The notes beneath the pieces were generated by a model that was given only the letters and a program-made list of their open reading frames with translations, was not told the origin of the DNA and did no database searches. Shown piece after piece: positions 53,087 through 62,728 of a stretch of 64,000 bases of DNA. The position numbers were made by a program, and so were the translations under genes. The stretch covers positions 45,631 to 109,630 of the forward strand of contig CALXAA010000003.1 of NCBI GenBank assembly GCA_944386165.1. The letters are read 5' to 3'. Position 1 is the stretch's first letter, and every line of letters starts with the position of its first letter. This stretch comes from an uncultured Clostridia bacterium. GTDB lineage: Bacteria; Bacillota; Clostridia; TANB77; CAG-508.

Positions 53087-54796
53087 TTAAGAATCTATTT
53101 TGGTATGTTCATTATTAATAATGACTTCTAAGTTTTTTTCTCTTTTAATCTTATTCGTTGTTGTTTTTATTAGTGGCTCTTCTGAAACAATAATTCCTCT
53201 AATAGATTTGTACCTTGGCATAGATTTGTTTATTGCACTTATTTTTTTACTTATTTCTTTTGTGATTTCTTCTTGTGTTTGATCTTTAAAAAATTCTTTA
53301 TTATATACTATTTTTGCAAAAATTTTAATATTTGTTGGATCTTCTGAAATTGGTTTTCCAAATATAAATGATTCATCTATTCCATCTTCTTTATTTATTA
53401 AACTTTCCATCTCTTCTGGATATATGTTTTTTCCGTTTTTTAATACTATAACATTTTTCTTTCTTCCACAAATAAATATATATCCTTCTTCATCTATTTT
53501 GGCTAAATCTCCTGTACTAAACCATCCATCTTTTATAACATTTTTTGTTGCTTCTTTATTTCCATAGTATTCTAACATTACATTTGGACCTTTTACAGCA
53601 AGTTCTCCAACTCCATTGTCATTAATATTTAATAATTTAACTTGTACACTTGGAACTGCTTTACCTATAGATCCTATTTTATGGTATTTTTTGTTTCCTA
53701 CTGCTACAATTGGTGAGGTTTCTGTTAGTCCATAACCTTGTACAATATTGAATCCTAGGTTTCTAAATTTTTGTTCAATTTTTGCATCTAAACTTGCTGC
53801 ACCACTTATAAATAGTTTTATGTTTCCTCCAAACATATTATGTATTTCTTTAAAAACTTCTTTTTTTTCTTCTATTGTATCATTTTTGTGTTTTTCTTCA
53901 TTTATTAATATTTCTTCTAAATTTCCGCTTTTTTCAATTTGTTTTCTAACAATTTTAAATAGTCTTTCATATATTGCTGGTACAGATGCCATAACAGAAA
54001 CTTTATATTCTTTTAAGTTTTCTGGTATATGTCTTATTCCATCACAAAATACTATCTGTGCCCCTATATAAAATGCAAATAAAAAACCTACTGTACATTC
54101 AAATACATGATGTAATGGTAAAAATGACAAAAATATATCATTTGAGTTTACATCTAATGTTGATGCTAGATCCATAAGGTTTGAACAAATATTTTTGTGT
54201 GAAAGTGCTACTGCTTTTGATAATGATGTTGTTCCAGATGTAAATAACATTATATTCATTTTTGAATTGTCTATTTCTGCTTCAGTAAATCTTTTATCTC
54301 CTTTTTTTACTAATTCTATTCCTTTTTTTATTAGTTCTTTTTCTGAGATAATTTCGTCTTCTGTTTTTTCTAAATCCATAGAAATAATATATTTTAATTT
54401 ATTGTTTTTTATTTTTTTTAATGTTTCAATATATTTTTTAGAACAAATAATTGCTTCAACTTCAGAACGTTCTATTAAACTTTCTAGTTCATTTTCTGGT
54501 AAAGATTTATCTAATGGTACTACAATTCCTGTTCCACAAACTATTGATAAATATGCTATTTCCCATTCATACCTATTTTCTCCAATTATTGCAATTCTTT
54601 TGTCTTTTAGTCCCATATTGATTAATGATGTTCCTAAACCATCTACCATTTTTCTTACTTGTTCATGTGTTATTAATTTATATTTTCCTTCTTCTTCGCG
54701 TAATTTATATGCAATATTTTTACCATATTTTTCTCCAGATTTTTTTAACATGTCTTTTAAATCTGTTATTTTCATATATTCATATAATCTTTCCAT
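53087..54796 (-). CDS. AMP-forming acyl-CoA/acyl-ACP synthetase
   Basis: 569 aa adenylate-forming enzyme of the long-chain fatty acyl-CoA ligase group. ATP loop LFTSGTTSLSKAVALSHKN near residue 190, GYGLTETSPIV near 355, STGDLAKIDEEGYIFICGR near 435 and the catalytic-lysine region TTTNKIKRE near 550. It activates free fatty acids, for CoA or ACP, and being first in the fatty acid operon it may recycle exogenous acids. The precise acceptor cannot be determined. Confidence 0.88.
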   Translation of the reverse strand: MERLYEYMKITDLKDMLKKSGEKYGKNIAYKLREEEGKYKLITHEQVRKMVDGLGTSLINMGLKDKRIAIIGENRYEWEIAYLSIVCGTGIVVPLDKSLPENELESLIERSEVEAIICSKKYIETLKKIKNNKLKYIISMDLEKTEDEIISEKELIKKGIELVKKGDKRFTEAEIDNSKMNIMLFTSGTTSLSKAVALSHKNICSNLMDLASTLDVNSNDIFLSFLPLHHVFECTVGFLFAFYIGAQIVFCDGIRHIPENLKEYKVSVMASVPAIYERLFKIVRKQIEKSGNLEEILINEEKHKNDTIEEKKEVFKEIHNMFGGNIKLFISGAASLDAKIEQKFRNLGFNIVQGYGLTETSPIVAVGNKKYHKIGSIGKAVPSVQVKLLNINDNGVGELAVKGPNVMLEYYGNKEATKNVIKDGWFSTGDLAKIDEEGYIFICGRKKNVIVLKNGKNIYPEEMESLINKEDGIDESFIFGKPISEDPTNIKIFAKIVYNKEFFKDQTQEEITKEISKKISAINKSMPRYKSIRGIIVSEEPLIKTTTNKIKREKNLEVIINNEHTKIDS

Positions 54797-54945
54797 TGCG
54801 TTTTCCTTTATTGTATATTTAGATTTTTGATTGGCAAAACCTATAAACCACTTATATTTATATCACTTTTTTGGCTTTTTGTGTTTGTACTGAGAGGTCA
54901 GTATAAAAAGAATTTATGAAAATTTAAGTTATATAAAGAAAAAAC

Positions 54946-54987
54946 GCGGACTAAAAAATTATATTAAATATTTTTATAATAGTCCGC
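54946..54987 (-). terminator. Terminator between the glycosyltransferase gene and the fatty acid operon
   Basis: Hairpin GCGGACTA/TAGTCCGC enclosing an AT-rich loop, with T runs on both strands. It lies 10 bp beyond the glycosyltransferase stop on the minus strand, so it ends that transcript. Confidence 0.8.
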
Positions 54988-54996
54988 TTTTGTTTT

Positions 54997-56571
54997 TTAA
55001 TTAACGTAATACACATTACATGCATTAAGTCCTTTTATCCATTCCCATTTTGAAAGACCTGTTGCATTTTTTATTTTTTCCATTATTTGGTCGTTTTCTT
55101 GTCCTCCATTAATAAATACTACCAATCCATTTGATAAGTCTTTGCCTTTTAATATATTTTGTATATTTTCATCTGTGCATTCAATATCTTTTGCAATATA
55201 TGATTCATCTAATACTGAAAACAGTAATATGTCATCTAAAAATCTGTTTTGACTTGAGTTGAACATGTATATTGTTGGTACATTTAATTTGTTTTGAAGT
55301 TTTTCAACTATTTCTTTTTTGTCTAAAAATTGTTCTTCTGGTTCCATTTTAAATAAAATTGGTGTGATTAGTATAATTACACATATTACTATCATTATTT
55401 TATTTAAATTTTTTTCTTCTACCATGGTGTTACTTATCATTGTGTATAATAAGTATATTATTAGAACAAATATTAATCCACATACAGGCATTATGTATCT
55501 GAGTTCAATCCATGGTGATGCTATTGCAACTATTATTGAGTAAAATGCTGTTGGTATTGCAATGTATTTTATGTATATATTTTTTTCAAATTTAATTTTT
55601 TGTTTTTTGGCTTTTTTCCATATTACTATTCCTAAAATTGCTATTAAAATTATAAATAATAGACCATTAAAGGCATGTCTGTTTATTTTGTTGATGTATA
55701 AACTAATATTTGTTAAAAATTGTCCAATATTTGTTAGGTTGCTAATTGCTCCTTGTCCTCTATATCCAAAAAACATGTGTTTTATAGAATATGGGAATAT
55801 TATTAGTGATAAAACTCCTGCTATACACATTGTTATAATATAAGCAGTTAGTTCTTTATATCTTTTTTCTTTTATGTATTTTATTGTAAACATTATGAAC
55901 ATCATTGCTAAAAAGAATAGGTAATAATAATGTGTTAGTGAGCCTGCCAATGCTACTAGACCTATGAAAAATAATAACTTGTAATCTGTTTTATCTTTTT
56001 CTAATAATAACATATGTAAATATGTTGTAATTACTATGTTTAATGTTGATAGTGCATACATCCTTATATAAATTACATTTGTTATTGATGATAATATTAT
56101 TGATGATAGAAAAGCTAAAATTGCAGATTTTTCTTTGTATTTTGGTTTTCCTTTTAATATTTTTTGAATTATTAAATACATAAATATAGTTACAAATATG
56201 TATATAATAATATTTATTATTATTCCAGGCCATTGAGAATAACTGTTTTTGTGAAATCCCATGGCTATTCTTAGTAGCAGATAATATAATGGTGGGTGTA
56301 CATCATTTTTTTGATTTTCATATACTTGTGTGTATTCTCCTGCTTCATCATCATTTACACATAAGTAATCTTCATAATATTCTCCATTATGCCATGTGTT
56401 GTAAAAGTCTTCATTGTTTTGAATTTCTACTTTGTCATAGCTTGCTAGACCTAATGAATATGCTTCATCCATATGAATATATTCCTTATTTGCTCCTACA
56501 TAAGCAAATATTATTGTTTGTATTATTAATATTAATATTATTACTATAGTTTCAATCTTCTTTTTTTCCAT
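54997..56571 (-). CDS. GT-C fold membrane glycosyltransferase (GT39/ArnT-like)
   Basis: 524 aa with about 11-12 membrane helices. A first loop carries EYIHMDEAYSLGLASYDK, the Asp-Glu of GT-C glycosyltransferases that use polyprenyl-linked sugars outside the membrane. The loop before the second helix holds DVHPPLYYLLL, a motif of this family, and a soluble C-terminal domain follows (about residues 420-524). The start at 56571 is favoured by GGAG ten bases upstream; it overlaps the prepilin gene end by 20 bases. Target protein or lipid unknown; the adjoining prepilin is a possible acceptor (inference). Confidence 0.82.
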   Translation of the reverse strand: MEKKKIETIVIILILIIQTIIFAYVGANKEYIHMDEAYSLGLASYDKVEIQNNEDFYNTWHNGEYYEDYLCVNDDEAGEYTQVYENQKNDVHPPLYYLLLRIAMGFHKNSYSQWPGIIINIIIYIFVTIFMYLIIQKILKGKPKYKEKSAILAFLSSIILSSITNVIYIRMYALSTLNIVITTYLHMLLLEKDKTDYKLLFFIGLVALAGSLTHYYYLFFLAMMFIMFTIKYIKEKRYKELTAYIITMCIAGVLSLIIFPYSIKHMFFGYRGQGAISNLTNIGQFLTNISLYINKINRHAFNGLLFIILIAILGIVIWKKAKKQKIKFEKNIYIKYIAIPTAFYSIIVAIASPWIELRYIMPVCGLIFVLIIYLLYTMISNTMVEEKNLNKIMIVICVIILITPILFKMEPEEQFLDKKEIVEKLQNKLNVPTIYMFNSSQNRFLDDILLFSVLDESYIAKDIECTDENIQNILKGKDLSNGLVVFINGGQENDQIMEKIKNATGLSKWEWIKGLNACNVYYVN

Positions 56572-56956
56572 AATATGATATATCTCCATCTGAACTAATT
56601 GTGTATATGTTTTTACTTCCTAAAAAAGTTAAGTAAAAATTATTTTCATCATGTTCGTCTTTTTCTAGTGTATAATCTCTATTTTCTACTCCAACGTTTT
56701 GGTCTAAATATCTTTTTAAAATATTGTATTCAACTTTTGCTCCAGGACTTTTTCCCATTGCTATAGCAACAGTTGTGTTGATTATTTCTCTTTCTTCTAC
56801 AATGCTATAACTCTTTTTAGCTTCATTTGAATTTCTTATTATTCCTTCATCACCTGTTAATGAACTAATTGTTATTGTTGAGAGGATTAGTAATACTACA
56901 ACAGTTATTACAAGTGCTATTAATGTTACACCTTTATTATTCTTTAGTTTTTCCAT
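56552..56956 (-). CDS. Prepilin-type pseudopilin
   Basis: 134 aa. A short basic leader NNKG is cut before VTLIALVITVVVLLILSTIT, the type IV prepilin/pseudopilin N-methylation signature (hydrophobic helix; expected Glu at +5 replaced here by Ala). The following ITISSLTGDEGIIRNSNEAK is typical of clostridial prepilins. The C-terminal domain is short. No pilin assembly genes are in the window. The glycosyltransferase gene overlaps its end, so they are cotranscribed. Confidence 0.82.
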   Translation of the reverse strand: MEKLKNNKGVTLIALVITVVVLLILSTITISSLTGDEGIIRNSNEAKKSYSIVEEREIINTTVAIAMGKSPGAKVEYNILKRYLDQNVGVENRDYTLEKDEHDENNFYLTFLGSKNIYTISSDGDISYYGKKED

Positions 56957-57045
56957 TTTTATTTTTCCTTGTATTTTATTTAGGCTTTTTATAAAGGCTT
57001 TGCCTATAAACCTTTTCTTTTCATATTATATCAGTAATTGTTTTT

Positions 57046-57104
57046 TTGGTCAATGGGGTCAAAGATTTTTGTCAATTGTCAATGGGGACGGAGATTTTGA
57101 CAAC
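57046..57104 (+). repeat. Dispersed repeat, tandem pair upstream of dacF
   Basis: A near-perfect copy at 57075-57104 (29 of 30 identical to the 2829 and 62919 copies, here in the opposite orientation) is preceded by a diverged copy at about 57046-57075 reading GGTCAATGGGGTCAAAGATT. Together they sit in the otherwise empty 56957-57260 region. Confidence 0.8.
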
Positions 57105-57260
57105 TTTTTTTACTCAACATGATTTTTGAATTATTTTAATAAAAATATTGGTATAGTATTACTTTTTTTGAATATATTTATATTAAATTCTAATTTTAAA
57201 AATGGTTTAAAGAGAAAAATTTTATAACTATGTGTGCTTTGGAAAGGAATGGATTTTATT

Positions 57261-58512
57261 ATGAAACTAAAAATATTAATATTCGCTTTAGCTTTTGTTG
57301 TTTTATTTGCTAATAGTTCATTTGCATTTTCTGATGATTTTGTTTGGTCTGTTTTAGATAATAGTGTTGTAACTTCTAGTCAACTTGTAAGTGAGAACGG
57401 AGATTCTGACAGCTCTCTTCGGTGAAAATTTAACTAATTTTTTGAATTTAGAAGCTGGTAGTGCTATTTTAATCGAGCAAAATTCAGGCAAGATTTTATA
57501 TGGTTATAATATTCATGAACGTTTGTATCCTGCAAGTGTTACTAAAATTATGAGTTTGCTTCTAATTATGGAAGCTTTAGATTCTGGAAAAATTACTTTA
57601 GATACTCAAATTCCTTGTAGTGAAAATGCTGCTAGTATGGGCGGGTCTCAAATTTGGCTTGATACTACAGAAACTTTGTCTGTGAATGATATGCTAAAGG
57701 CTATTGCTGTTGTGAGTGCCAATGATTGTGTTACTGCTTTAGCAGAGTATCTTGGTGGCACAGTAGAAGGATTTGTTGGAATGATGAATGCTAAAGCTAA
57801 AGAGTTAGGAATGAATGATACTACTTTTCTTAATTGCCATGGACTTGATGAAGAAGGTCATTTGACTTCAGCTTATGATATTGCTTTAATGTCTAGAGAA
57901 CTTTTAACAAAACATCCTTTAATTACAAATTATACTACAATTTGGACTGATTCTTTAAGAGATGGAAAGTCTGCTCTTTCAAATACTAATAAATTGGTAC
58001 GTAATTATTCTGGATGTACTGGTTTAAAAACTGGTTCTACTTCTAAAGCATTATTTAATTTGTCTGCATCTGCTACTCGTGATAATTTATCTTTAATTGC
58101 TGTTGTTATGAAAGCTCCTACTTCTGCTATTAGATTTGCAAATGCAACTTCTTTATTAGATTATGGATTTAATAATTTTTCTTATCAAACTTTTGGAAAT
58201 TCTGGTGATATTGTAAAAGAGATTGCTGTTACTAAAGGTGATTCTAAAACTGTTAATGCTGTTTATGAGACTTCTCCTTCTTTGCTAATTCAAAAAGGTG
58301 AGGAATCTAGTATTACTTATGAAATTGCTTTAGATGATTTTCCTCAAGCTCCTGTAACTGAAGGGCAACAACTTGGTACTATTACTTATTATCTTAAAGG
58401 TGAAAAAATTGCTGAAGTTAGCTTAGTTGCTGAAAATTCTGTTAGCAAAATGAATTTTTTTAGTATGGCGAAGTCTGTTGTGAATAATTGGTTTGGTCTT
58501 ACTCGTTTTTGA
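57261..58512 (+). pseudogene. D-alanyl-D-alanine carboxypeptidase (DacF/PBP5-like), signal peptide out of frame
   Basis: Low-molecular-weight penicillin-binding protein that trims peptidoglycan stem peptides. The first frame (ATG 57261 with AAAGGA upstream) encodes a signal peptide, MKLKILIFALAFVVLFANSS, and ends at 57425. The second frame carries the whole enzyme: SxxK in ASVTKIM, SxN in VVSANDCVT and KTG in GLKTGST, to a stop at 58512. The break falls at a diverged copy of the dispersed 30-bp repeat (57384-57413). A shift of one base would restore a ~415-residue protein. As given, it would not be exported. Confidence 0.8.
57384..57413 (+). repeat. Diverged dispersed repeat inside dacF
   Basis: 23 of 30 positions match the plus-orientation repeat (ACGGAGATT and GACA kept). 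In the first frame it reads ENGDSDS, parallel to the NGDGDFDN encoded by the copy in the YihY gene. Confidence 0.65.
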
Positions 58513-58518
58513 GAAAAA

Positions 58519-58554
58519 AATAATAGGCAATTTGTTTTTTGCCTATTATTTTTT
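58519..58554 (+). terminator. Terminator of dacF
   Basis: AAATAATAGGCAA / TTGCCTATTATTT hairpin with a following T7 run, 7 bp past the dacF stop. It also lies at the end of the convergent VWA gene. Confidence 0.85.
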
Positions 58555-58573
58555 TAAATTGAAAGTTCAATTA

Positions 58574-60838
58574 TTAATTAATATATTCATAATCTATATG
58601 GATAGGTAAATCATCAACAATAACTTTTTTCTCATTACTTTTTTCTTCATCAAAACATTCTGAATATTCATCATCAAATATTAGTTCAAATTCATCTATA
58701 TTTTTGTCAATCTTATCACTATCTGTTAAATACAATTGTTTAAAGTATGCTGCTCTGTAATTTACATTTGTTCCTCCAAATATATTTTTATCTTCAATTC
58801 TTTTTAAAAATATAGCATTATTTCTTGTATACATTTGAGAATTTTTCTGATTTATAGATAATGGATCATATGGGAAGTTGTTATCATATACATATAAAAT
58901 ATACGTATTTTGATCACACTTTTCAAGAGCATATGCATTTATTCCATGATTTGGTAATTGAATTGTAACTATTTTTTTATCATTTTTAAAAATATCTTTT
59001 AATTGACTTATTGTTTTTTCAGTTACTTTTTTGTCACCAATTGAAAAAAGTTCATTTTTCTTAGTATTTCCTTCTACCCAATTAAAATATAATGATTTTA
59101 TTAATTGTCCGTCTTCTTTTCCTTCATCCATATCTTCATTTACAATTTGTTGGCTTTCTAGAGTTCTGGACATATAATTTTTCAATTTTTCAGAAGAAGG
59201 AACATATGAATATAGATTTTTGGTGTTAAACATGTTATTATATCTACTTCCTGTTAAGTCATATCCTGTGCTAATTGCTAGTAAATCTAATAATCCATAT
59301 CTACTTTTAAATATATTAACACCCTTCACTCCTAATGCTACATTATTTCTTTTTCTTTCAAAATTTCCATTATATACTCTTTCTGTAAGTATTGCAAAGC
59401 CCTCGCAAATTCCTCCTGTTGCAGCATCATTTATTGCAAAGTTTCTGAATGGTAATGCGTTTACATTTGTTCTAAAGCCAGAATCCCACACATTGTTTTT
59501 ATCAGCTGTTTCACTTGGACCTATATGATAATTTACTTTTTTAACTTGTTCTTCATTTTCATTTACTAAAGGATTTGATATAATCTCATAATACATATTT
59601 CCATTTTCATCGTATTTTAAAGTTCCAATTTCTTCTCTGTCTGATTTTCCATCCCCATCAGTATCTGCTAAATAAGGACTTGTTTTGATTATATTACCAA
59701 ATTGATCTCTCATGCCTGCAATTTCTATTCCGTCTGGAATTCCGTCTCCGTCGCTATCTATGGTTCCATCCACACCAACTGTAGCATTTGTTATTTCTGT
59801 AAATATATTTGATAATTCTGTATCATTTATTCTATAGAATTTTCCTGTTGTTTCTGTTGCCAAACTGCTGAATGTATCAAAATTCAAGTTAGAATTTTCA
59901 TTTGCTTCTAAACCTATACCAAAAATTACTATCCCTAAGTCACTTGCTTTTCTTACTAATTCGTCTTTTTTTGAATTTAAGTTGCCATCAACGCCATCTG
60001 TTAAAAGTATTATTATTTTGTCTCTATTTGAATCTTCTTCTTTTAATAATTCAATTGTTTCTTCAACTGCACCAACTATATTAGTTCCTCCTGTACTTTT
60101 GAATTCTTCATAATCGTCTTCAGCATCTTCAGGATTGTTTGTAAAATATTGTAGTACAGTGGCATCATTTTCAAATTTAACTATTGCATATCTATCATTG
60201 GTTGTTAGTGATGATATTGCTTGTTTGGTTGCATCTATTCTTTTTCCTTGTGGGTCATTAGTAGTCATTGATCCAGAATTATCTATAACAAATGCTACAC
60301 TAAATTCTGCTTTTGTGTCTCTAATTTTGGCCATTTGTTTTGCCCATGATTCATGCCATTTGTTTATGTCTATAAATATGTATTCGCTAAAATGGTCTGT
60401 TTCAAATGTAATAGTTTGTTGATTTTTATCAATTTTACTACTTATTTCAACCATTTTATTATTTTTTTCATCATACCATAATATTCCTAGATTATCTTCC
60501 GCTGTTTCTGAAGGTAACTTTTCTTTATTATATTTTAATGATACTGTTGCTTTTTGTAATTGAATATTTCCAAAATTTCCGGAAATATCAAAGGCTGTCC
60601 CTAGGCTTGATACTACAGAATTAATGTTTGAATTTGTATTGGAAATGTCTGTTATTTTTACATTTGCAAGTGGATTTCCTAAAACTTCATAGTCTACACT
60701 TATATTTTGAATAATACTATTTTCATTTTCTATTTTAAGTTCTTTTTTTCTTTCTCTAAATCCAAAAAAAGTAAAATATATTAAAATTGCATTTAACAAA
60801 AGGAGAATTAAAATTATAATATTAATATGTTTTTTCAT
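58574..60838 (-). CDS. VWA protein with thrombospondin-3-like repeats and putative Cys peptidase domain
   Basis: 754 aa. N-terminal anchor helix (residues 4-26), a beta-rich segment, then a von Willebrand A domain (about 178-350) with MIDAS DNSGS at 186-190, Thr in GGTNIVGA and Asp in LTDGVDG. Two calcium-binding Asp-rich loops follow: DSDGDGIPDG (361) and DTDGDGKSD (392). The C-terminal part shows Cys478 in GGICEGFA, His631 in PNHGINAYALE and Asp652 in VYDNNFPYD, in the order of a papain/C39-like triad. An extracellular binding and possibly proteolytic protein. Its neighbour overlaps its start by one base. Confidence 0.78.
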   Translation of the reverse strand: MKKHINIIILILLLLNAILIYFTFFGFRERKKELKIENENSIIQNISVDYEVLGNPLANVKITDISNTNSNINSVVSSLGTAFDISGNFGNIQLQKATVSLKYNKEKLPSETAEDNLGILWYDEKNNKMVEISSKIDKNQQTITFETDHFSEYIFIDINKWHESWAKQMAKIRDTKAEFSVAFVIDNSGSMTTNDPQGKRIDATKQAISSLTTNDRYAIVKFENDATVLQYFTNNPEDAEDDYEEFKSTGGTNIVGAVEETIELLKEEDSNRDKIIILLTDGVDGNLNSKKDELVRKASDLGIVIFGIGLEANENSNLNFDTFSSLATETTGKFYRINDTELSNIFTEITNATVGVDGTIDSDGDGIPDGIEIAGMRDQFGNIIKTSPYLADTDGDGKSDREEIGTLKYDENGNMYYEIISNPLVNENEEQVKKVNYHIGPSETADKNNVWDSGFRTNVNALPFRNFAINDAATGGICEGFAILTERVYNGNFERKRNNVALGVKGVNIFKSRYGLLDLLAISTGYDLTGSRYNNMFNTKNLYSYVPSSEKLKNYMSRTLESQQIVNEDMDEGKEDGQLIKSLYFNWVEGNTKKNELFSIGDKKVTEKTISQLKDIFKNDKKIVTIQLPNHGINAYALEKCDQNTYILYVYDNNFPYDPLSINQKNSQMYTRNNAIFLKRIEDKNIFGGTNVNYRAAYFKQLYLTDSDKIDKNIDEFELIFDDEYSECFDEEKSNEKKVIVDDLPIHIDYEYIN

Positions 60839-61740
60839 TAATTATTACCTCCTTTTTGATAGTTTTTATAGTTTTGTATTGTTACTATTACAAAGTCTTT
60901 TGAATTACTGTCTTCGTCAATTTTTATGGTCATTTTTCTATCTGCTATAGTGTAGTTTTCAAATTCTGTATATTTACCGTTTCTGGCTACTAATAATACT
61001 ACATCTGTGTCATCTAGTTTATATTCTACTTCTCCTTCAAAATTGTATAGACTAAATACTGGTTTGTATGAATTTATTTTATTGTCTTTGGTAAATTCTT
61101 TAAATATTCCTTTGGTTTCAGATTCTAAATCACTTGGCTTTAGTGTTACTGATGAATTTACTTCAATTGCTTCTGGTTTTATTTCTCCTTCTCCATATTT
61201 TTTGTTTATATCTAGTTTTTTTACTATTTTTGCAAAATCTGATATGTTGTCATCTGATGTAGACCATTTTAGTGGATTTGTGTTGCAGTTGTTTACTTCA
61301 TCACCATCTGATATTCCATCATTGTCTGTGTCTGCATTCATTATGTTTGTTCCTAGTTCTTTTTCTCTTTGGTTTGTTAACCCGTCTCCATCATAGTCTT
61401 CATCTTTGTTTTCTTCTGTTACTTCAATGTCTTTTAATTCCCATTCTGGTGTTTCGTTCTCTTTTATGTCTGATATTTTGGCTGTTGTTTCTGCGTTGCT
61501 TTCATAGTTTTTAAAATTCTTGTTTGAAAAATAAATATTTGTTGCAACTATATATGCTACAAATAAAGCAAAAATCAAAAATAATACTAAAGCAATTTTG
61601 GTTTTTACTTTTATAAATTTTTCGCCTTTCTTTTCTTTGGCTTCTTTTTTTTGATTTTTTATTATTTCTTCAAGGTCAGCTCCACAGTTTGTACAAAATT
61701 TTTTTGTGTTTGTTTCTTTATTGCATTTTGGACATATCAT
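60838..61740 (-). CDS. Zinc-ribbon membrane protein with Asp-rich calcium loops
   Basis: 300 aa. N-terminal zinc ribbon MICPKCNKETNTKKFCTNCG (C3, C6, C16, C19), a charged linker, a membrane helix near residues 48-70, then DYDGDGLTNQREKELG and DTDNDGISDGDEVN, type-3 thrombospondin/EF-hand-like calcium loops. The C-terminal ~110 residues resemble an extracellular beta domain also present in the partner's N-terminal half (IKINxYxxNKE-type stretches). Stop and start overlap by one base with the next gene, so the two proteins are coupled. Confidence 0.75.
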   Translation of the reverse strand: MICPKCNKETNTKKFCTNCGADLEEIIKNQKKEAKEKKGEKFIKVKTKIALVLFLIFALFVAYIVATNIYFSNKNFKNYESNAETTAKISDIKENETPEWELKDIEVTEENKDEDYDGDGLTNQREKELGTNIMNADTDNDGISDGDEVNNCNTNPLKWSTSDDNISDFAKIVKKLDINKKYGEGEIKPEAIEVNSSVTLKPSDLESETKGIFKEFTKDNKINSYKPVFSLYNFEGEVEYKLDDTDVVLLVARNGKYTEFENYTIADRKMTIKIDEDSNSKDFVIVTIQNYKNYQKGGNN

Positions 61741-61819
61741 TTTTTATTCCCCCTTTTTTTCTATTTTTATTATATACTCTTTTAAAATTTTTTCAAGATT
61801 ATTGTCAGAAAATTTTAAA

Positions 61820-61840
61820 GAACTGCCCATTAGGCAGTTC
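61820..61840 (-). terminator. Terminator of the sigma factor gene
   Basis: Hairpin GAACTGCC / GGCAGTTC with a 5-base loop, followed by TTTAAAATTTT on the minus strand. A very similar hairpin lies after the NUDIX gene (62955-62975). Confidence 0.75.
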
Positions 61841-61864
61841 TATTTGTTTACTTGTATTTGGTTT

Positions 61865-62548
61865 TTATTGGACTTTTGTGGGTCTTATTATATGCGGAAT
61901 ATTGTTTCTATTTTCAAATAAGAGAAAAAATATCATTTTTCTATCTAGGCAATCTAAAGTGTGCTCAATTATTTTCTCGATTTTGTTTGGAATTTTTATT
62001 TCAATATTTCCGGAGTTTCGTAATATTTTTTCGATATCTATTATTTTTTCGTTTTTAGTTTTTATTTCGTTTCTTATTTTATTTCTTGATCTTATAATTT
62101 TGCTGTTTATATTATTTTCGTTTTCTCTTAAAATTTCACTAATTTCTTTTACTGAATATTTGAAACAGTAATATAAGGTTAAAATAACTTTTTCTTCATC
62201 ATTTAAATTTTTTATTAGGGTGTTAAATTTTATTTCTTCACATTTTTTATTTTTAATTAAATTTTTTTCTTTATATATTTCTTTGTTTTTTTTCTTTTTT
62301 TCTATTTTATTACATTCATTAATGTGATTTTTCATAATCCAGATTTTAAACATATTGTTGTTGTGTAATCTTTTTATATTTTTAAAATTCTTTAATATTG
62401 TGTTTTTAATGGCTTCTTCTATATCTTTTTCATCTTTTAATTTTATTTTTGCTGTTAGATATATTTCTTTTTTTATAATATTTATTAATTCAATAAATGC
62501 TCTTTTGTCTTTATTTTTTGCTAGTTTTACTAATACTATTTCTTCCAC
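61865..62548 (-). CDS. ECF-like RNA polymerase sigma factor with chimeric tail
   Basis: 227 aa. A region-2-like helical start (EIVLVKLAKNKDKRAFIELI; LKNFKNIKRLHN) and a region-4-like helix-turn-helix near residue 118 (LNDEEKVILTLYYCFKYSVKEI, of which 20 residues are typical) suggest an ECF sigma factor. It is preceded by a promoterless AT-rich region. The last 11 residues (NNIPHIIRPTKVQ) match the tail of the NUDIX protein (YNIPHIIRQIKV), and the DNA is 23/24 identical (61882-61905 and 63077-63100), so the C-terminus was probably replaced by a duplicated gene end. It may drive the following VWA/zinc-ribbon pair. Confidence 0.7.
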   Translation of the reverse strand: MEEIVLVKLAKNKDKRAFIELINIIKKEIYLTAKIKLKDEKDIEEAIKNTILKNFKNIKRLHNNNMFKIWIMKNHINECNKIEKKKKNKEIYKEKNLIKNKKCEEIKFNTLIKNLNDEEKVILTLYYCFKYSVKEISEILRENENNINSKIIRSRNKIRNEIKTKNEKIIDIEKILRNSGNIEIKIPNKIEKIIEHTLDCLDRKMIFFLLFENRNNIPHIIRPTKVQ

Positions 62549-62677
62549 TTTAATTCCTCCGGCTTTTTGTTTATAACTTTTTCTATATTATTAGATAATT
62601 TTACCTGTAAAAAAGTTTCTTTTATTTTATATTTTTTTGAATTTTTGTTTTTTATGTTTTGTTTTTTGACAGATTGT

Positions 62678-62728
62678 GTTTTTTTATTGACTTTTTTATT
62701 TTTTGATGGTATAAATGATATGTATTTA
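62678..62728 (+). promoter_or_regulatory. Leader-end remnant of the decayed CRISPR array
   Basis: TTTTTTATTGACTTTTTTATT and the following sequence match the last ~55 bases before the intact array at 63800-63854 at about nine in ten positions, ending in TATGTATTTA just before the first repeat. The wider 62549-62728 region is otherwise AT-rich with no gene. Confidence 0.75.
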
